Positions 1 through 12,112 of a stretch of DNA of 64,000 nucleotides are shown piece by piece. Below the pieces are notes generated by a model. That model did no database searches and was not told the DNA's origin. It saw only the letters and a program-made list of their open reading frames with translations. Location: contig OZ022243.1 of NCBI GenBank assembly GCA_963978895.1, forward strand, positions 3,544,955-3,608,954. Reading direction: 5' to 3'. Both the position numbers and the translations under genes were made by a program. The stretch is from Erpobdella octoculata. Taxonomy: Eukaryota; Annelida; Clitellata; Hirudinida; Erpobdellidae. The stretch's first letter is position 1. Each line of letters opens with the position of its first letter.

Positions 1-230
1 CTGGGGGTTATAGGGTTCGGAACATCCAGGTTTTGGATGCACGTGCGGGTGGCAGGTAAAACTGTAATTTCATTGGTAACCGGTGAAATTGACGCCATTT
101 TACTTCCATATGCATGAGCCGCTCCCGCGTTGCTGAGGTTTATATAGTAGCGCCTTAAGTGCCATGACTTTTACTTTTACCTATACCTGTTCAATTAAAT
201 TAATTGTTTTGGATCGAATACTTTTTATAG

Positions 231-1234
231 GTTCTTGTCCTGATCTGTTTGACCGTTACCCAGTTAGAGGGAGTTGTTACAAGCTAGAAGAAGGAGAATG
301 GACTTGGGATGAAGCTCAAGTGCATTGCAACAAGTTATATGTACAAAAATAATATTTATATGTTTACAATATGTATAGCAATTGCAATGTTATAAATACA
401 ATTTGCATTGCTGTAACTACAACTTACAATGCTATAAATACAAATAACAATGCTATAACTAAAGATTAAAATGCCAAAAATTCAAATAAAAATGTTGTAA
501 ATACGAATTACAAAGCTATAAATTCAAATTACAACGGTGGGATTTGTACTGCCGACCTTCAAATCTACCTGCGATTGCTTTACCACTATACCACTAGACA
601 CGGAACGCGTGACAGATATAGTTATTGATGTTTTATCTGGTAATGATTGTTTGCTACTTATTTTTCAGGACACTTCGAATGAAATATTCCCAGTCATAAT
701 TGATGATGAGGCAGAAAAAACGGCAGTTCATTATTATTTGATTTCTCTTCAATTAGGTTAGTCGATATGACAATTTGCGTCATGTTGTTAAATGCTTTTA
801 CAGTTTTGTATTCGAAGAACAAGTTTCATTAAAAAAATTTTAACAGTTCAGTCAATTTTCTCAAAATTGGTTTAAGCAGAATCCTTAAATTATAAAATAA
901 AATGTACACAGCCAGTTGTTAAAAAAACTAAACGTTTTGTTGCATTGTTCTTTTAGCAGGTCACATGATTGGAACATGCTTTCAAAATGACTGGTTTAAT
1001 GGACACAGAATTTGGACTGGTGGCAAGCAATCAGTTAGGAACCCTGCAACCTATGCTTGGCAGCCATTTCTGAATTCTACTTTCATCCCTATGCAAGCAA
1101 CATTCTGGTCCCTTTATCAACCAGATAATCTGAACGTGGAATTGTGCATCCAATTCTTGCCAGATGGCACATGGAATGATGTTAAGTGCAATACTAAAAA
1201 TTGTGTTCTCTGTGAAATGATTCCTAATTATTAG
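231..1234 (+). CDS. CTL1: C-type lectin domain exons, 5' incomplete
   Basis: Three exons (231-340, 669-756, 957-1234) join in consistent phases (acceptor phase 1, then 0, then 1) and encode a complete C-type lectin-like domain ending at a stop. Visible landmarks are the opening GSCPD...SCYKLEEGEWTWDEAQ...HCN segment, WTGGKQ, a QPD triplet, WND and the closing VLCE cysteine. In C-type lectins QPD at the calcium site usually goes with galactose-type binding and WND completes that site; sugar specificity here is inference. By analogy with CTL3 and CTL4 an exon with signal peptide and apple-like domain should lie upstream, but bases 1-230 show none, so it is outside the window or lost. All three exons are open and splice sites look normal (TAT|gtacaa, G|gttagt). 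The next paralogue starts about 1.3 kb downstream on the same strand. Confidence 0.75.
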
Positions 1235-1441
1235 TAATACAACAAACTTTGTGGTTTGTTAAATTGTATTTATTTTGTTATTAACTAGTACTACTGTGAG
1301 CGTCACGCAAATAATTTAACAAATAATTCTGTATATTTAATTTTGATAACGATCATATTTATAAAAAGTTATTTTTGTTATTTTAAATTGTTATTTTATT
1401 TGTTTTATTTATTGTTCATTATTTTATTAAGCTAGCGTAAC

Positions 1442-1921
1442 TAGACCTCCTAGCCGCCGCCATTTAGCCAAATCCGCCGAACATTTCAATTACGCCAAAA
1501 ATCGGCCGAAACTTTTTCGGCTAGCCTAAATCGTCGTCATAAAGTGCAATTCGATCCAGTCGCCGAGTTATTACCAGCATCAGCAACATCAGTTCCAGCG
1601 GAATGCATGTTTTCGACTACTGGCCTGGTTGCTAACATCAAGCGATATAGTTTGTCTGCAGAAAGATTGCACCGTGTGACATTTATTCATGACAATTTTG
1701 ACATTATAGTGCAATAATTTTTTATTATTAATCTTACTGAAAAAACCCTTAGTTGATAAACTTGTTTCGTTCATTTTTTAAAACTCAGCCACATTTTAGC
1801 CGAATTATTCCTATTTTCAGCCGGAATTTTTAATAATCACGTGAATTCGGCTAAGCCGGATATCAGCCAGATGTTTTGCTCAGCCAGCCATAGTTTAAAA
1901 TAAATTCGGCTAGGGGGTCTA
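1442..1921 (+). mobile_element. Non-autonomous hAT element with 8-bp target duplication
   Basis: The ends form inverted repeats: TAGACCTCCTAGCCG at the left, and TAGACCCCCTAGCCG when the right end is read on the other strand. The element is bounded by a perfect 8-bp direct repeat AGCGTAAC at 1434-1441 and 1922-1929, the size expected for hAT transposons. Inside, about 1555-1717 on the + strand translates to SVPAECMFSTTG...KRYSLS, a remnant of the hAT C-terminal dimerisation region, followed by a stop. At 480 bp it cannot be autonomous. The 3' flank of paralogue CTL2 (about 4640-4700) has the corresponding site without the insertion (GGCGTAGCAAGTGCAACC), so insertion followed the CTL1/CTL2 duplication. 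Confidence 0.88.
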
Positions 1922-2513
1922 AGCGTAACAAACACAACCTGTTTAAAACAAGTAAACCGTTTTCGTATTAAAGCTAGAAATGACATTTACTGAGTTCATA
2001 GCGGTTTCTCTTAAATTATGTTATTTTATCTTTGTTTTAAATGCTTGTTTTTGCTACAACCTGTAAATATAAAATAAGTCTATTCGTAGTTTGTTTATTG
2101 ACATGTGTTTTATATAACAGTTATTAATAAGAGTTGTTTCTCATGCGATGAAGCTTAGAATCTGCAAGCGACCGTAACGCAGAAAAGAAACATGGCAGAT
2201 GTCTTTTCTGATATTTCAATTCTGTTTCAATGAATCAGTGTAGTAAATAATAGCATGGTAGCACTTAAGATCGTGTGTATTTATTTGTCTCAGATTAATT
2301 TTGAAAGCTCATTCCATATATGACGCATGTTTTGTTTTTCTAAGATTTTTAATTATTTAGTTTAGATAATTAATTTGAAAAAAAGTTAAATAAAAGAACT
2401 GTTTTAAACTACTATGCAAGTCCATCCTTCAAAACATCAATTGTATCCTGATAAGTCTAACAGCCAATTTTATAATCATTTGCCAAACTCAGCAGTCAGT
2501 AAAATTTGAACAA

Positions 2514-4476
2514 ATGTTTGCAAGCACTTTGTTACCTTGTGTCTCATCCGCGCCAAAGCAAACTTACAAATCTTTATCAGCAAAACATTGTGCTATGCTG
2601 TGTTTTTCTATTCAAGAATTCAAGTATTTGAGATTTCAATTCTATGAGAGATCTGAAAATTGCCGACTATTTGTTGTTGGTGAAGAAAATCAAAGTTTAT
2701 CTGATGAAATTATATTAGATACTCTGTCTACTGGAAGTGATTGTAAAGCCTTTGTGAAAACAGGTTTTTAAGAAACTTTATTTATTCAACATTGATGTGA
2801 TTAGTTACTTTGAATTAAATTTATCTGTCAATTTTATGCCAAACGTTAAACTTGTTTTTATAATTGTCAGTATAGTTGTAGTTACAATGGACAGGTAACG
2901 TTTAACCTATGTTATTAAAATGTTTGTTGGCAACTGTCCAATAGAATATTTTCTGTGTTTATTTATTTTCATTATTTTAATTGAACAATCACTATAGGCT
3001 TCTGTCCTGATCCGTTTGACCGTTACTCAGTTGGAGGAATTTGTTACAAACTCGAAAAAGGAGAATGGACGTGGGACGAAGCTCGAAATCATTCCAACCA
3101 GCTATATGTATAAAAATACAGTAATATGAATACAAATACAGATATATGTATACAAATACAGTTATACGTGTAGAAATTAAATGATTTGTATAAAATTTTT
3201 ACTTATATTTTAAAAATTACAATCTTATGTTTACAAATTGCAATGATTTGCGTACAAATTACAATGATTTGTATACAAATTACGCTGTTTTGTGCACTAA
3301 TTCCAATGTTATCTATACAAACTACAGTTATATTTAGTAAAACTGCATTTATCTGTAATATATTACTAATATTAGTATAAATATTGTAATTTTACACGAA
3401 TTTCTAAATACACTACAATTGTTCCGTGTAAAAATGGTCATTCAAGAAATCTTCATCAAATTTCGGTCTGTGAAAGATTATTTACATGGGTACAAACGAC
3501 CTTACAAGCATATTAAAAGATGTGTTTATTTATTGTCTATTATGTTTAAACGCAACATAGATATATAGTTGTTTTCTGATATTTATTCTTGTCTGATTTT
3601 TATTTTAAAGTTACAGCCAACTGCAGAATACTTCTAGAAAAATATTTCATGATTAATGATAGAGTAAAAAAAACAACGGTTCGTAACTATTTGATTTTTC
3701 TTCAGTCAGGTAATTTGTTGTTACAATTTAATTTGAGTTTTAAAATTTATAAAACAAGTTTAATACAATTTTTTCGAAGTAAAAAACATAATTTTTTGAA
3801 AAGTGTTTAAGGCAGCTCGCATAGGCAGTTGACAAACTGATCTTTTTGTTGTAACACTGATCTAACAGGCAAAATAGATACAACCTGTTTTAAAAATTCT
3901 TGGTATCATGGCTATAACATCTGGACTAGTGGCAAACAATTTGTTGAGAACATCACAAAATTTGCATGGCAACCTTTTCTAAACTCTGGTTTTGTGCCAA
4001 TGCAGTTGATATTTTGATCTCAATCAAAGTGGACAGGCAGGGGGAAAAGCGGCAGAGCGATACCATAGCCTATGAGGATCATCCGAGGCTGGTTAAATTG
4101 CTAGCTGCAGGGGAGGTCGATTTGCAGGTCCTTGTCTAACTTATTGTACTTATTAGTTGGTGGGCTGGGGTGATTCGAGCCATGTGCCAACGAAAGCCTT
4201 GTGCTTTCGGTGGCCTCCCTGCCTCAAAGCCAACATAAACACGTCACCAAACACTTAAACATACACACCGTCTAAATTGTCTAATTGACAGATACAGACG
4301 TGAATCAAACCACACACACACACACACATATGCAGTGGACATTTTGGTTTCAATCTCAGCCGGATAATCTCGAAATGGAATTGTGCATCCAATTCTTGCC
4401 AGATGGCACGTGGAATAATGTTCAGTGCAATACTAAAATTTGTGTCTTCTGTGAAAAGATACCTAACTGTTATTAA
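2514..4476 (+). pseudogene. CTL2: broken PAN-CTL paralogue
   Basis: Exons correspond one to one with CTL4: apple-like exon up to 2763 (cysteines and LRFQFYERSE recognisable), CTL exon at 2998-3107, third exon at 3627-3709, last exon from 3869 to 4476. Several lesions are visible. No signal peptide precedes the apple segment. The second CTL cysteine is serine (HSN for HCN). Exon 3 is 83 nt instead of 88, a frameshift with stops in the expected frame. In exon 4 a TGG is TGA, and a 305-bp insertion (4026-4330) splits the exon. After the insertion the reading continues as SQPDN...GTWNNVQC to a normal stop. I infer a non-functional copy. CTL1 is its closest relative in the window. Confidence 0.8.
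4026..4330. mobile_element. 305-bp insertion splitting CTL2 exon 4
   Basis: Sequence absent from paralogous exons interrupts the lectin exon. It is flanked by two 25-bp near-copies of exon sequence (4001-4025 and 4331-4355, 21 of 25 identical), which looks like a long target-site duplication. The body is GC-richer than its surroundings and ends in a short (CA)n run. It has no coding capacity I can recognise. It could be a SINE or a template-switch insertion; family unknown. Confidence 0.6.
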
Positions 4477-5534
4477 AAACCACAAACTTACAACATTAAC
4501 TAGTGTCAATGCAAACGTAACAGAAAAAATTTAAACGAATATATCATAATAACAATCTTATTTATTAAATGTTAAATTTCTTATTTTAAAATGTTTTTTT
4601 TTGTTATTTTAAAATTTTATTTTTGGTTATTTGAATTGTAATTCTGTTTGTTTTATTTATTGTCCAATTTCTCATCAGTCTGGCGTAGCAAGTGCAACCT
4701 GTACAAAAACGAGTAAATAATGATTCTCTTACAATTCGAAACGGAATCTACTGTGTTAATAGCACTAATGATTTTTATTTTAACTATTTGATTTTGTTCT
4801 TTTTACTTAGATTGCTTGCTACTGTGCAATCAAAAAAATATTTTTTTTGCTTTTCATTTGCATGTGTTTTTACAGTTGTTTATAAACATTAGAACTCGAT
4901 TTATTGTTGTATGATTCTAATATACATTTAAATTGTCTTTGATAGTTCAGTGATGCAAAAACCCTCAATCAAAGAGCAATTGTGATTACAGATAATGTGT
5001 TCTCTAAAAAAAAAAAATTACTTCCAGATATGCTTTCGTATTCATTTAGCATAGGCTTATAACTGTCAGAGTGCTCAAGTCCTTTAAGTAAATTGAATAA
5101 CCTCTTTTTGACATTAGTTAATAATTGCAAAATTATTTAGATGTACTAAAAAAAGATCATGACCAAGACAACTTAGTTCAACAGGTGATTTGTTGTGTGG
5201 TGGAAATGATTTGCTATATTTAGCTCTATTGTGTGATGTTCCTTAATTGTGAAGAAAAAAACAAAAGTATTTCTTACTGTAGAATAACGTCAAGAAATAA
5301 ATCTGAAAATGTTACTATGTTCATCAAATATCAATATTGTACAAACAGTCATTGTTAAATGCATTTGCTTAAGTGGAAAGAAAGCATTAGGAGATTTATT
5401 CGGAAAATAAATCAGTTGTATAGAGCATGCAAATACTATCCAAATCTTATCTGTTCGGAGGTGGATTGCGCTAAACGTTGATAATATAATGTTGACATTA
5501 ATTCCAAAATAATTTTATTTGGTAGAATTTCAAA

Positions 5535-6846
5535 ATGGTTGTTAATTGGAAACGTTTTTGTTACATCGTTGTTTTATGCGTCTCATTAATTCAAAAATCT
5601 TGTACTGGGATTATTATAGCAGAGAAGCAACAAGAAATGTTTAAAATTGACAAGTCCTCATGTACTTCTTATCAAGCAAAACAATCATTAAAAACAGACT
5701 CAATAAGCCGTTGTGCTATAAAGTGTTTTTCAAATGAAGAGTTTACATGCTTGAAATTTCAATTTTATAAAGCCATAAACTTGTGCGATTTGTTCTCTGT
5801 ATGGGATGACAATCAAAAGCTTTTGAATCAAAACTCTTGCAAGGCATTCGTGAGAACAGGCGAGTTGAAAATGTTAAACTTTTTAAAAGTATTTCTATGC
5901 AACTAGTTTTATAACTTTAAAAATTAAAAGTGTTTTTATGCAACTAATTTAAATATTGAAGAAGTCAATTTTAAAAATCTTATTTAATGTGAGTTTTTCA
6001 AACAAACAGATATTTGTCGGGAGCCTTTTATACACTTCCCTCTGGCTGGAGGCTGTTATGATCTTCAGGAAGGAAAATGGAACTGGGAAGCTGCCAGAAA
6101 CCATTGTAACCAGTTTTATGTATGTAAACTTGCAAACAGGAATTTTGTTCTTTTTAAGTGAATCTAAACGTTGATGTGTTGCTAAAAAAACAATAGTTTG
6201 TTGTGTAAAAAATTGATAACATTTAAAATTATCAAAAAACATGGGAGTTTGAAAAGAGGTTTTATTTGAAAGATATTTTATTTTCAAACGCTATCAGTTT
6301 TATTGTTGATTTATTAGTTATTCAATCTAAACTAATTTTTTTTTAATTTACATTTGTAACAACCTAAGTCATTTTAAGGATTAAATTATTTTTTTACGCA
6401 GAACAACTCAAAAAAGGTTTTTCCAGCAATGATAACCAGTGTAGAAGAAAATGAAGGAATTTTTAATTATATGGACATTATCCGATTATGTAAACTAGTT
6501 TGATTAAATTCACTGCTTATATGGAATTGTTTATTTTAATTTAATGATATTTCAATTGCCATGTTTTAAAACAGCTGGTCTATTGAATGGAACATGTTTT
6601 ACTCAACAATGGGGAGATTGGCCTTTTGTTTGGATCGGAGGAAAGCAACAGGTGTTCAACACGACTAAATTTGCCTGGCAACCTTTTCCTATTTCAGAAT
6701 GGATTTCAATGGAGTTTCTATTTTGGGGATATGGTGAACCAAATTTTCTTGATGGAGAAGGCTGTTTAATGCTATTTCATAGCCATAGGTGGAACAATGC
6801 CAACTGCTATAGGGATGCTTGTGTTCTTTGTGAAATGCAGTTGTAA
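5535..6846 (+). CDS. CTL3: secreted apple/PAN-like + C-type lectin
   Basis: Four exons (5535-5859, 6010-6119, 6402-6489, 6575-6846) join in frame into 264 residues. The start ATG precedes a hydrophobic signal peptide (CYIVVLCVSLIQ). Residues about 35-108 form a short apple/PAN-like domain with paired cysteines (SRCAIKCFSNEEFTCLKFQFY). Residues 109-264 are a C-type lectin domain with CYDLQEGKWNWEAARNHCN, WIGGKQ, an EPN triplet and VLCE at the end. EPN, the mannose-type motif, differs from QPD in CTL1 and CTL4. The WND position reads WNN, so calcium binding is uncertain. Intron 1 uses a GC donor (CAG|GCGAGT). Expected to be extracellular. It is convergent with FReD-A. Confidence 0.82.
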
Positions 6847-6849
6847 GCA

Positions 6850-7430
6850 GAATGTTTGCTTCGATGAGACCTGAACCTATTTAATTTACTTACTAGATCT
6901 TAGAAAGTGAAATAATTTTTTTTTAGTTATTTTAATGATATATAGGTTTTAGAATATGAATTATTAGATGTTTTAAAAAAAGTTTAAAGATTAACTTTCA
7001 ATATCAAATACAAATTTATTGCAGTTTTTTTAACAGAAAGCACATATTTTGGTTGTTAGCTATTTGTTCTCAATATAAAACAATCACATTAGTTTATGTA
7101 GTGTTGAACAATTGTTTTATATCACTTTTTTTTTTAAATGCAATTGTTAATTAAGGTAAATGGACGTTTACTTTGTATAATACTTTCTAAACTAGGATAA
7201 CGCAATGCACATTTTTTAAATTATTTTTTTTTCATTCTCTTGTTTAAATACTTCCAACTAACCAGTCTGTTAGCAAATGTATACAGTTAATAAAATTGTT
7301 TGTTTAAAAATAATAGATAAAGTAATTATGTAAACGCCATTTAATATCACAAAAATAAATATATTAAACAATTTTTTTGAAATAATTTACAATCAGATGA
7401 ATTGCACAACATCACACACATGATACGTGC
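6850..7430. other. AT-rich intergenic stretch
   Basis: Between the CTL3 stop and the next SINE-like repeat I see only AT-rich, low-complexity sequence with homopolymer runs. It should contain the CTL3 3' untranslated region, but I cannot place a polyadenylation site with confidence. Confidence 0.5.
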
Positions 7431-7433
7431 TGG

Positions 7434-7671
7434 TCTAGTGGTTTAGACACAGGCATAGATATCCGGATTACCCGGGTTCGATTCCAGGTTCGGGCACGTA
7501 GTTTCCTTGAGCAAGAAATTAACACACACTACTCAGGCCAACTACACCTTTCATCCTTCACTGGTTGATAAATGAGTACCAGTTTCGCAATTTTGGATGC
7601 ACTGTGTATGCACGAGCCTTTCACGGCGCTTCGGAGCTTTTATAACACTAGAGTGCGCATTGCAAACTCTT

Positions 7672-7672
<1 letters not shown>
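7434..7672 (+). repeat. tRNA-derived SINE
   Basis: The head contains tRNA-like promoter boxes: GGTCTAGTGGTTTAGAC (box A region) and CCCGGGTTCGATTCCAGG (box B/T arm). The following CACGTAGTTTCCTTGAGCAA is shared with the SINE at 32008. The tail runs into a (TAC)n microsatellite. The T-stem is imperfect and there is no clean cloverleaf, so it is a SINE rather than a tRNA gene. Confidence 0.72.

Positions 7673-7743
<71 letters not shown>
7672..7743. repeat. (TAC)24 microsatellite
   Basis: About 24 perfect TAC units directly follow the SINE body, so the array may have grown from the SINE tail. The poly-leucine reading frame across it is an artefact. Confidence 0.95.
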
Positions 7744-8576
7744 ACGACGTTACTTGAATGTTACCGTTTTTTTTAGACCGGGTTTGTATCTTTCCATGGT
7801 TTCATGCTTTACAATGGTTGAAAAATGCAATATTGCTTTCAAACTAATTACATTTGACATTTGTCAAGTATTGTGTAACTAAATTAGAACAAATTACATA
7901 ATTAACAGAAAAATTTTTCTTTGTAAATTTTATTCATGCTTTAAAAACATAAAAACTAAGTTTATGTTTTAAGCTTTAGTTTGGTTGTATGTCGGAACCT
8001 TGCATTCAAGCCAGCAAACAAAACGGACGGCAAAGATAATACAAGATATTTAAAAAAAAGACTAATTATACTAACGATTCAAACAGAAGCAAAGTGTTCT
8101 TAGGCTAGTATTTTGTCCTGCATGCAGAAACGATCTAGTTGAGTTTTACAACTCAAGCTTTAAACGTTTCTGCATTATGTTTATAAAATATTACCACATT
8201 TCTTCTTTGCTTTTTTGCAATTTTAAATAAATTTTGTTTGTAGATGTATTTAATAACCTTAACATCATATTAACATTCATTAAACAAATTGCATTGAAAA
8301 ACCGATTGTGAAAAGGTTTAACAAAACTTCTGTAACGATTATTCGAATTGAGACACATTTGCCTGTATTTGATCAAAACTAGTTTTTTTATTTTCAGAAA
8401 ATTCCATTCAATAAATATCAAACTTTGCTAACCACAATAAATAATGTTTAATTCCAACATCTAAACATAAAGTTGTTTTTTTTTCAGTTTATAAACTTGA
8501 AAACTAGTAAAGTCAAATAAATCAACTGCGAAGTTATGGGAACATGGTAAACAAAACTAAACTATAGGCGGACAGA

Positions 8577-11096
8577 TCAGTTCTTCGTAATGAGCATCTT
8601 ACAACTTTTCAGTGATTCATACAAACCTCTGAAGGTAGACCAGGTGATGCCAGTGGTTTCGGTAATGCCGTTCGGACTGCACCTGTAACACCATGAGTAC
8701 CACCAGCCTGAAGCATACGCGCAGTTGCCCGAAGGACAATCGTCGTTGTCGCTATCGAAAGTGCTGAATTTCTTATTGTTGTGATACGACATCGAGTCAC
8801 CTGAACGTTATTTGAGATACATTTCTGGTTTGTTAGATCAGTTCAAACTAATGAAATGTATTGATTAAATCAAAACTATTTAAATTACCAGCTTTAACGG
8901 TTTCATAACTTTTTACAAGAAACTACATGACAATTAATTAAAAAAAACTAGTAAATCGATTAATTAAATGGGTTTTTTATTAAACAAAAAAGTTTTCAAT
9001 TCAAAATTTTTATTGTTTTGTACATACAATTTTATTTAATTAAATTAAAAAAACTGGTAAAATGCATTTTATATCAAAAACAATTTTTTTTAGATATTTT
9101 TAAATATTTATTAAACCTGCTGTTCCAGAATATCCAGATATTGCTATCGTGTACATAGAACTTGGTGGGCCAACCTTAAAGTTCAGATACTCAGCAAACA
9201 CTTTGACACCGTTGTTAGCTTCAAATTCGAACCTCAACTTGTACTTGCTTGAATTGGTCAACCAATACAGTAAATAATTACCTAAATTTTAAACAAGAAC
9301 TACCTGAGCTTTAAAAAATATAAAAAAATTAATTTAGCATTAAAACTATCAGCACACCTGTGTTTTTAAAGTTAAATTATGAAATAAAGATATTCAGAAA
9401 TATAGTTTGAAATAAATGCTACTTTGCTCACAAGTTATTTAAAACAAATTTTTATGGTTTATCTAATTTATTATTATCACTAAATATTATTAATTTAAAT
9501 TGTGTAGTGCATTTTTAATGGTTTGCCATTGCACTGTAAAAAAAATAATTAAAACCTGATCTTAAACTAATTCAGAACAAAATTTCCAAAATAACCCACC
9601 CAACCAAAACTCTCCATTGATGTTTCCAAACCCGTACTCGTAAGCAATCCACTTTTGTTTGAAATTTTTTGATCTATCGAAACGTCTCTGTACAACCTGA
9701 GTAAAATGTTTGACGGTTGTCAACTGCCAACTTTAACTTTAAATGACTATTATGTAATAGCAACTTCTATAAAATTAAATCGGTCATACATGTTTACGCA
9801 ATCTGAATTAAATTGCTGTTAGTCTGAAGCACAAAATATTTTTTAATTGACATTAATATTGATTATCTAAAATCATATTATTTCAATGGATAAACTATAT
9901 TTTTTACAAACCATATATTTGGTGCCAATTTTTGAAATCTCACAGTAAACGGGATATGTTCGATTACTTATTTGTATCAAGTACGTCCCATTTTCACTTG
10001 AATCCAGTACATCACTGCAATCTTTGTATTCTAAAAATAACTGCAACTCTAGAATTTTGGTAACTAGAATAGTAAATTGTTTGTTATATAAGATAAATTA
10101 TCGTTCAATGTTTATTTCTAAATAAATAATTATAATTATCGATTGAGCTCACCTCCGTAATAACATTCTGAATTTGCTCTGGAAGCAATCTTGTTTGAAG
10201 AAATAATGAAATATTTGAAATAAATAAATTGTATATATACAAAAATCTGTAAAGCATTAACTCCACCTTGCCTAAGTGATCATAGCTTGTATGAAAGAGG
10301 AGAGAAAATATTAACAGTATTAAATTAATATTTGGTTATTCTGTCTTGAAACATAAACATATAAACTATTATATAAAAAAATTAAACATTTTTGATAATT
10401 AATTTCTACATTCAATAAAAATCTGATGTTATAAAAAGTTTAACACAGACATGTATTTGTTCAGAAACGATTCTATTAAAAACTTGCAAAAACCAAAAAT
10501 AACTGATAGTTTTAGTATTATTTGTAATAGAAACAATAATATGTCTTATGCTTAGTTAAAACAATATTATTAAAATACTTTATCAGTATTAACGCCATCA
10601 AAACTAAGTAGCAAAACATTACCCTATAGTAAATTCCAAGTTTTGTATTGCTGGTTGAGGTCATACTCAAATTTGTTTTCGGACAAATTCTGTCAAACAA
10701 TTGACAGAAGCCGTTAACTATCTGATAATTGAATCCCATGCAAACTTGTGTTTTTTCAACAATTGGTCGAACTCCAGGAGGGCGATAAAGAGAAAACGAA
10801 ACATTGTTATAAGTAGAAATCGATCCATTTTCAGTGTGACTAGTAGGATAAAACGGAGATGAAAGTTGTTCATCAAATGTTACATTTTTTTCTCCGCCAA
10901 ATGATGCGCAGTAATTTGCACATTCGCTCCTTGATGACACGTATGCAACATTTGCTGGTGACAACAAGCAACTTAACGGCGTTCCATCCTTCTTAGTCAA
11001 AGAGCATTTTTTGAAATAATTACTCATAGAATTATTTGACTGGTGACTGTAAGCATTATGCATTAAAACAAAACAAAAACTCATTATACTGAGCAT
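8577..11096 (-). CDS. FReD-A: secreted apple/PAN-like + fibrinogen-related domain
   Basis: Six exons, read from high to low coordinate: 10623-11096, 10153-10189, 9912-10030, 9600-9696, 9117-9281, 8577-8800. They join in frame into 371 residues. The start ATG at 11096 is followed by a signal-like stretch ([15 protein letters not shown]). Exon 1 then encodes an apple/PAN-like domain ([10 protein letters not shown]...VCMGFNYQ...CQLFDR). Exon 2 is a 37-nt linker (SECYYG). Exons 3-6 encode the fibrinogen-related domain: [33 protein letters not shown], the calcium-loop type FDSDNDD, NCA, WWYSWC and a final LKSCKML. It is the most divergent of the FReD genes here and has short introns. Likely a secreted lectin recognising acetylated groups (family knowledge). 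It faces CTL3 convergently. Confidence 0.85.
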
Positions 11097-11216
11097 CTTT
11101 ATTTTTCCCTCTAGTTTTTTTTAAATTGTTTTTTCATTAAATGCGTTTTAAAGTTTTCATACCACTTCAACTTAAAATCAGATGAAATATATTGTTGATG
11201 AGAGTTTGGCAGTTGC

Positions 11217-11226
11217 TTTTATATAC
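11217..11226 (-). promoter_or_regulatory. Possible TATA box of FReD-A
   Basis: On the - strand GTATATAAAA lies about 120 bp upstream of the FReD-A ATG, a plausible distance for a TATA box plus a short 5' untranslated region. In so AT-rich a region chance occurrence is possible. Confidence 0.35.
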
Positions 11227-11229
11227 TAA

Positions 11230-12110
11230 AACGTTTTCTAAAAGTAAAAATTAATTGTTGGGTCTTTTTTTTTCTTTTCACCAAACTATTCTATAAATCC
11301 AAGACGAATACAATGTTTCCCAAGTTTTATTTACCTAACAATTTTTTTAATAGCAAAAGATTTATTGATTGTGCATAAATTAATAATTAAAAATACGATT
11401 AATAGAATAACTCAAGTATAAAGACTCTATTCAACTATAGGTCTACTTTAAATAACAATCGTTCCTATTCAATCTCCATACAAATACAATACAAAATAAC
11501 ATTTATATCTTACCCTTTTTTTCGTAAAGTCGCTCAGTTTATCAACATCTCCAAATTAAAAAACTTATTAAAACGATATGTCTTTAGCTTAATTTTAACT
11601 TGTTTAGTGTCTATAGAACGAAGAACGTGCACTCTCCTTCAACCGCAATAAAAGCAAATGCAATATTCAATAATTATAAGTTTTTTAAAAAAAATTTAAC
11701 AGTTTTGTTGGTCAAGTTTGACCAAATGTATTTTTGTGCCGATTTAAAGAATGACGTAATCATTAATGAAGTTGCTGCAGCGCATTTTTTTCTGACATTT
11801 CAAGATTTTTACTTGACATTTTCAACACAATATTTTGAGTTTGTGCAGTTGAATTAGTAAGACAAATATTGATTTATGAAATACAAATTAATTATTTTAC
11901 CACCTTTAGACTTCACAGAAAACAGTGGGTATTTTCTTTTTTGATTAATAAAAATATATGGAAAAACTAGTGTTCTAAACTCGCACGAACTCAATTATTC
12001 TTTTAAAAAAACTGAACGATTAACGCCAGGAAACAACGAAGAATAAAAAACCCGAAAACAACTAAAAACCGAATAAAAATCGCCTTAGCTGGATATCCTC
12101 ATATATAAGA
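11230..12110. other. AT-rich intergenic DNA, no gene recognised
   Basis: This stretch holds AT-rich sequence and one 85-codon open frame (11600-11857, +) without signal peptide, domain or paralogue in the window. I treat that frame as chance. Confidence 0.5.
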
Positions 12111-12112
12111 TG

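Noticed and set aside
7434..7500. tRNA gene
   Set aside because: T-stem is imperfect, and the sequence continues into a SINE body shared with 32008.
11600..11857. 85-codon open frame
   Set aside because: No signal peptide, domain, paralogue or splice partner; expected by chance in AT-rich DNA.
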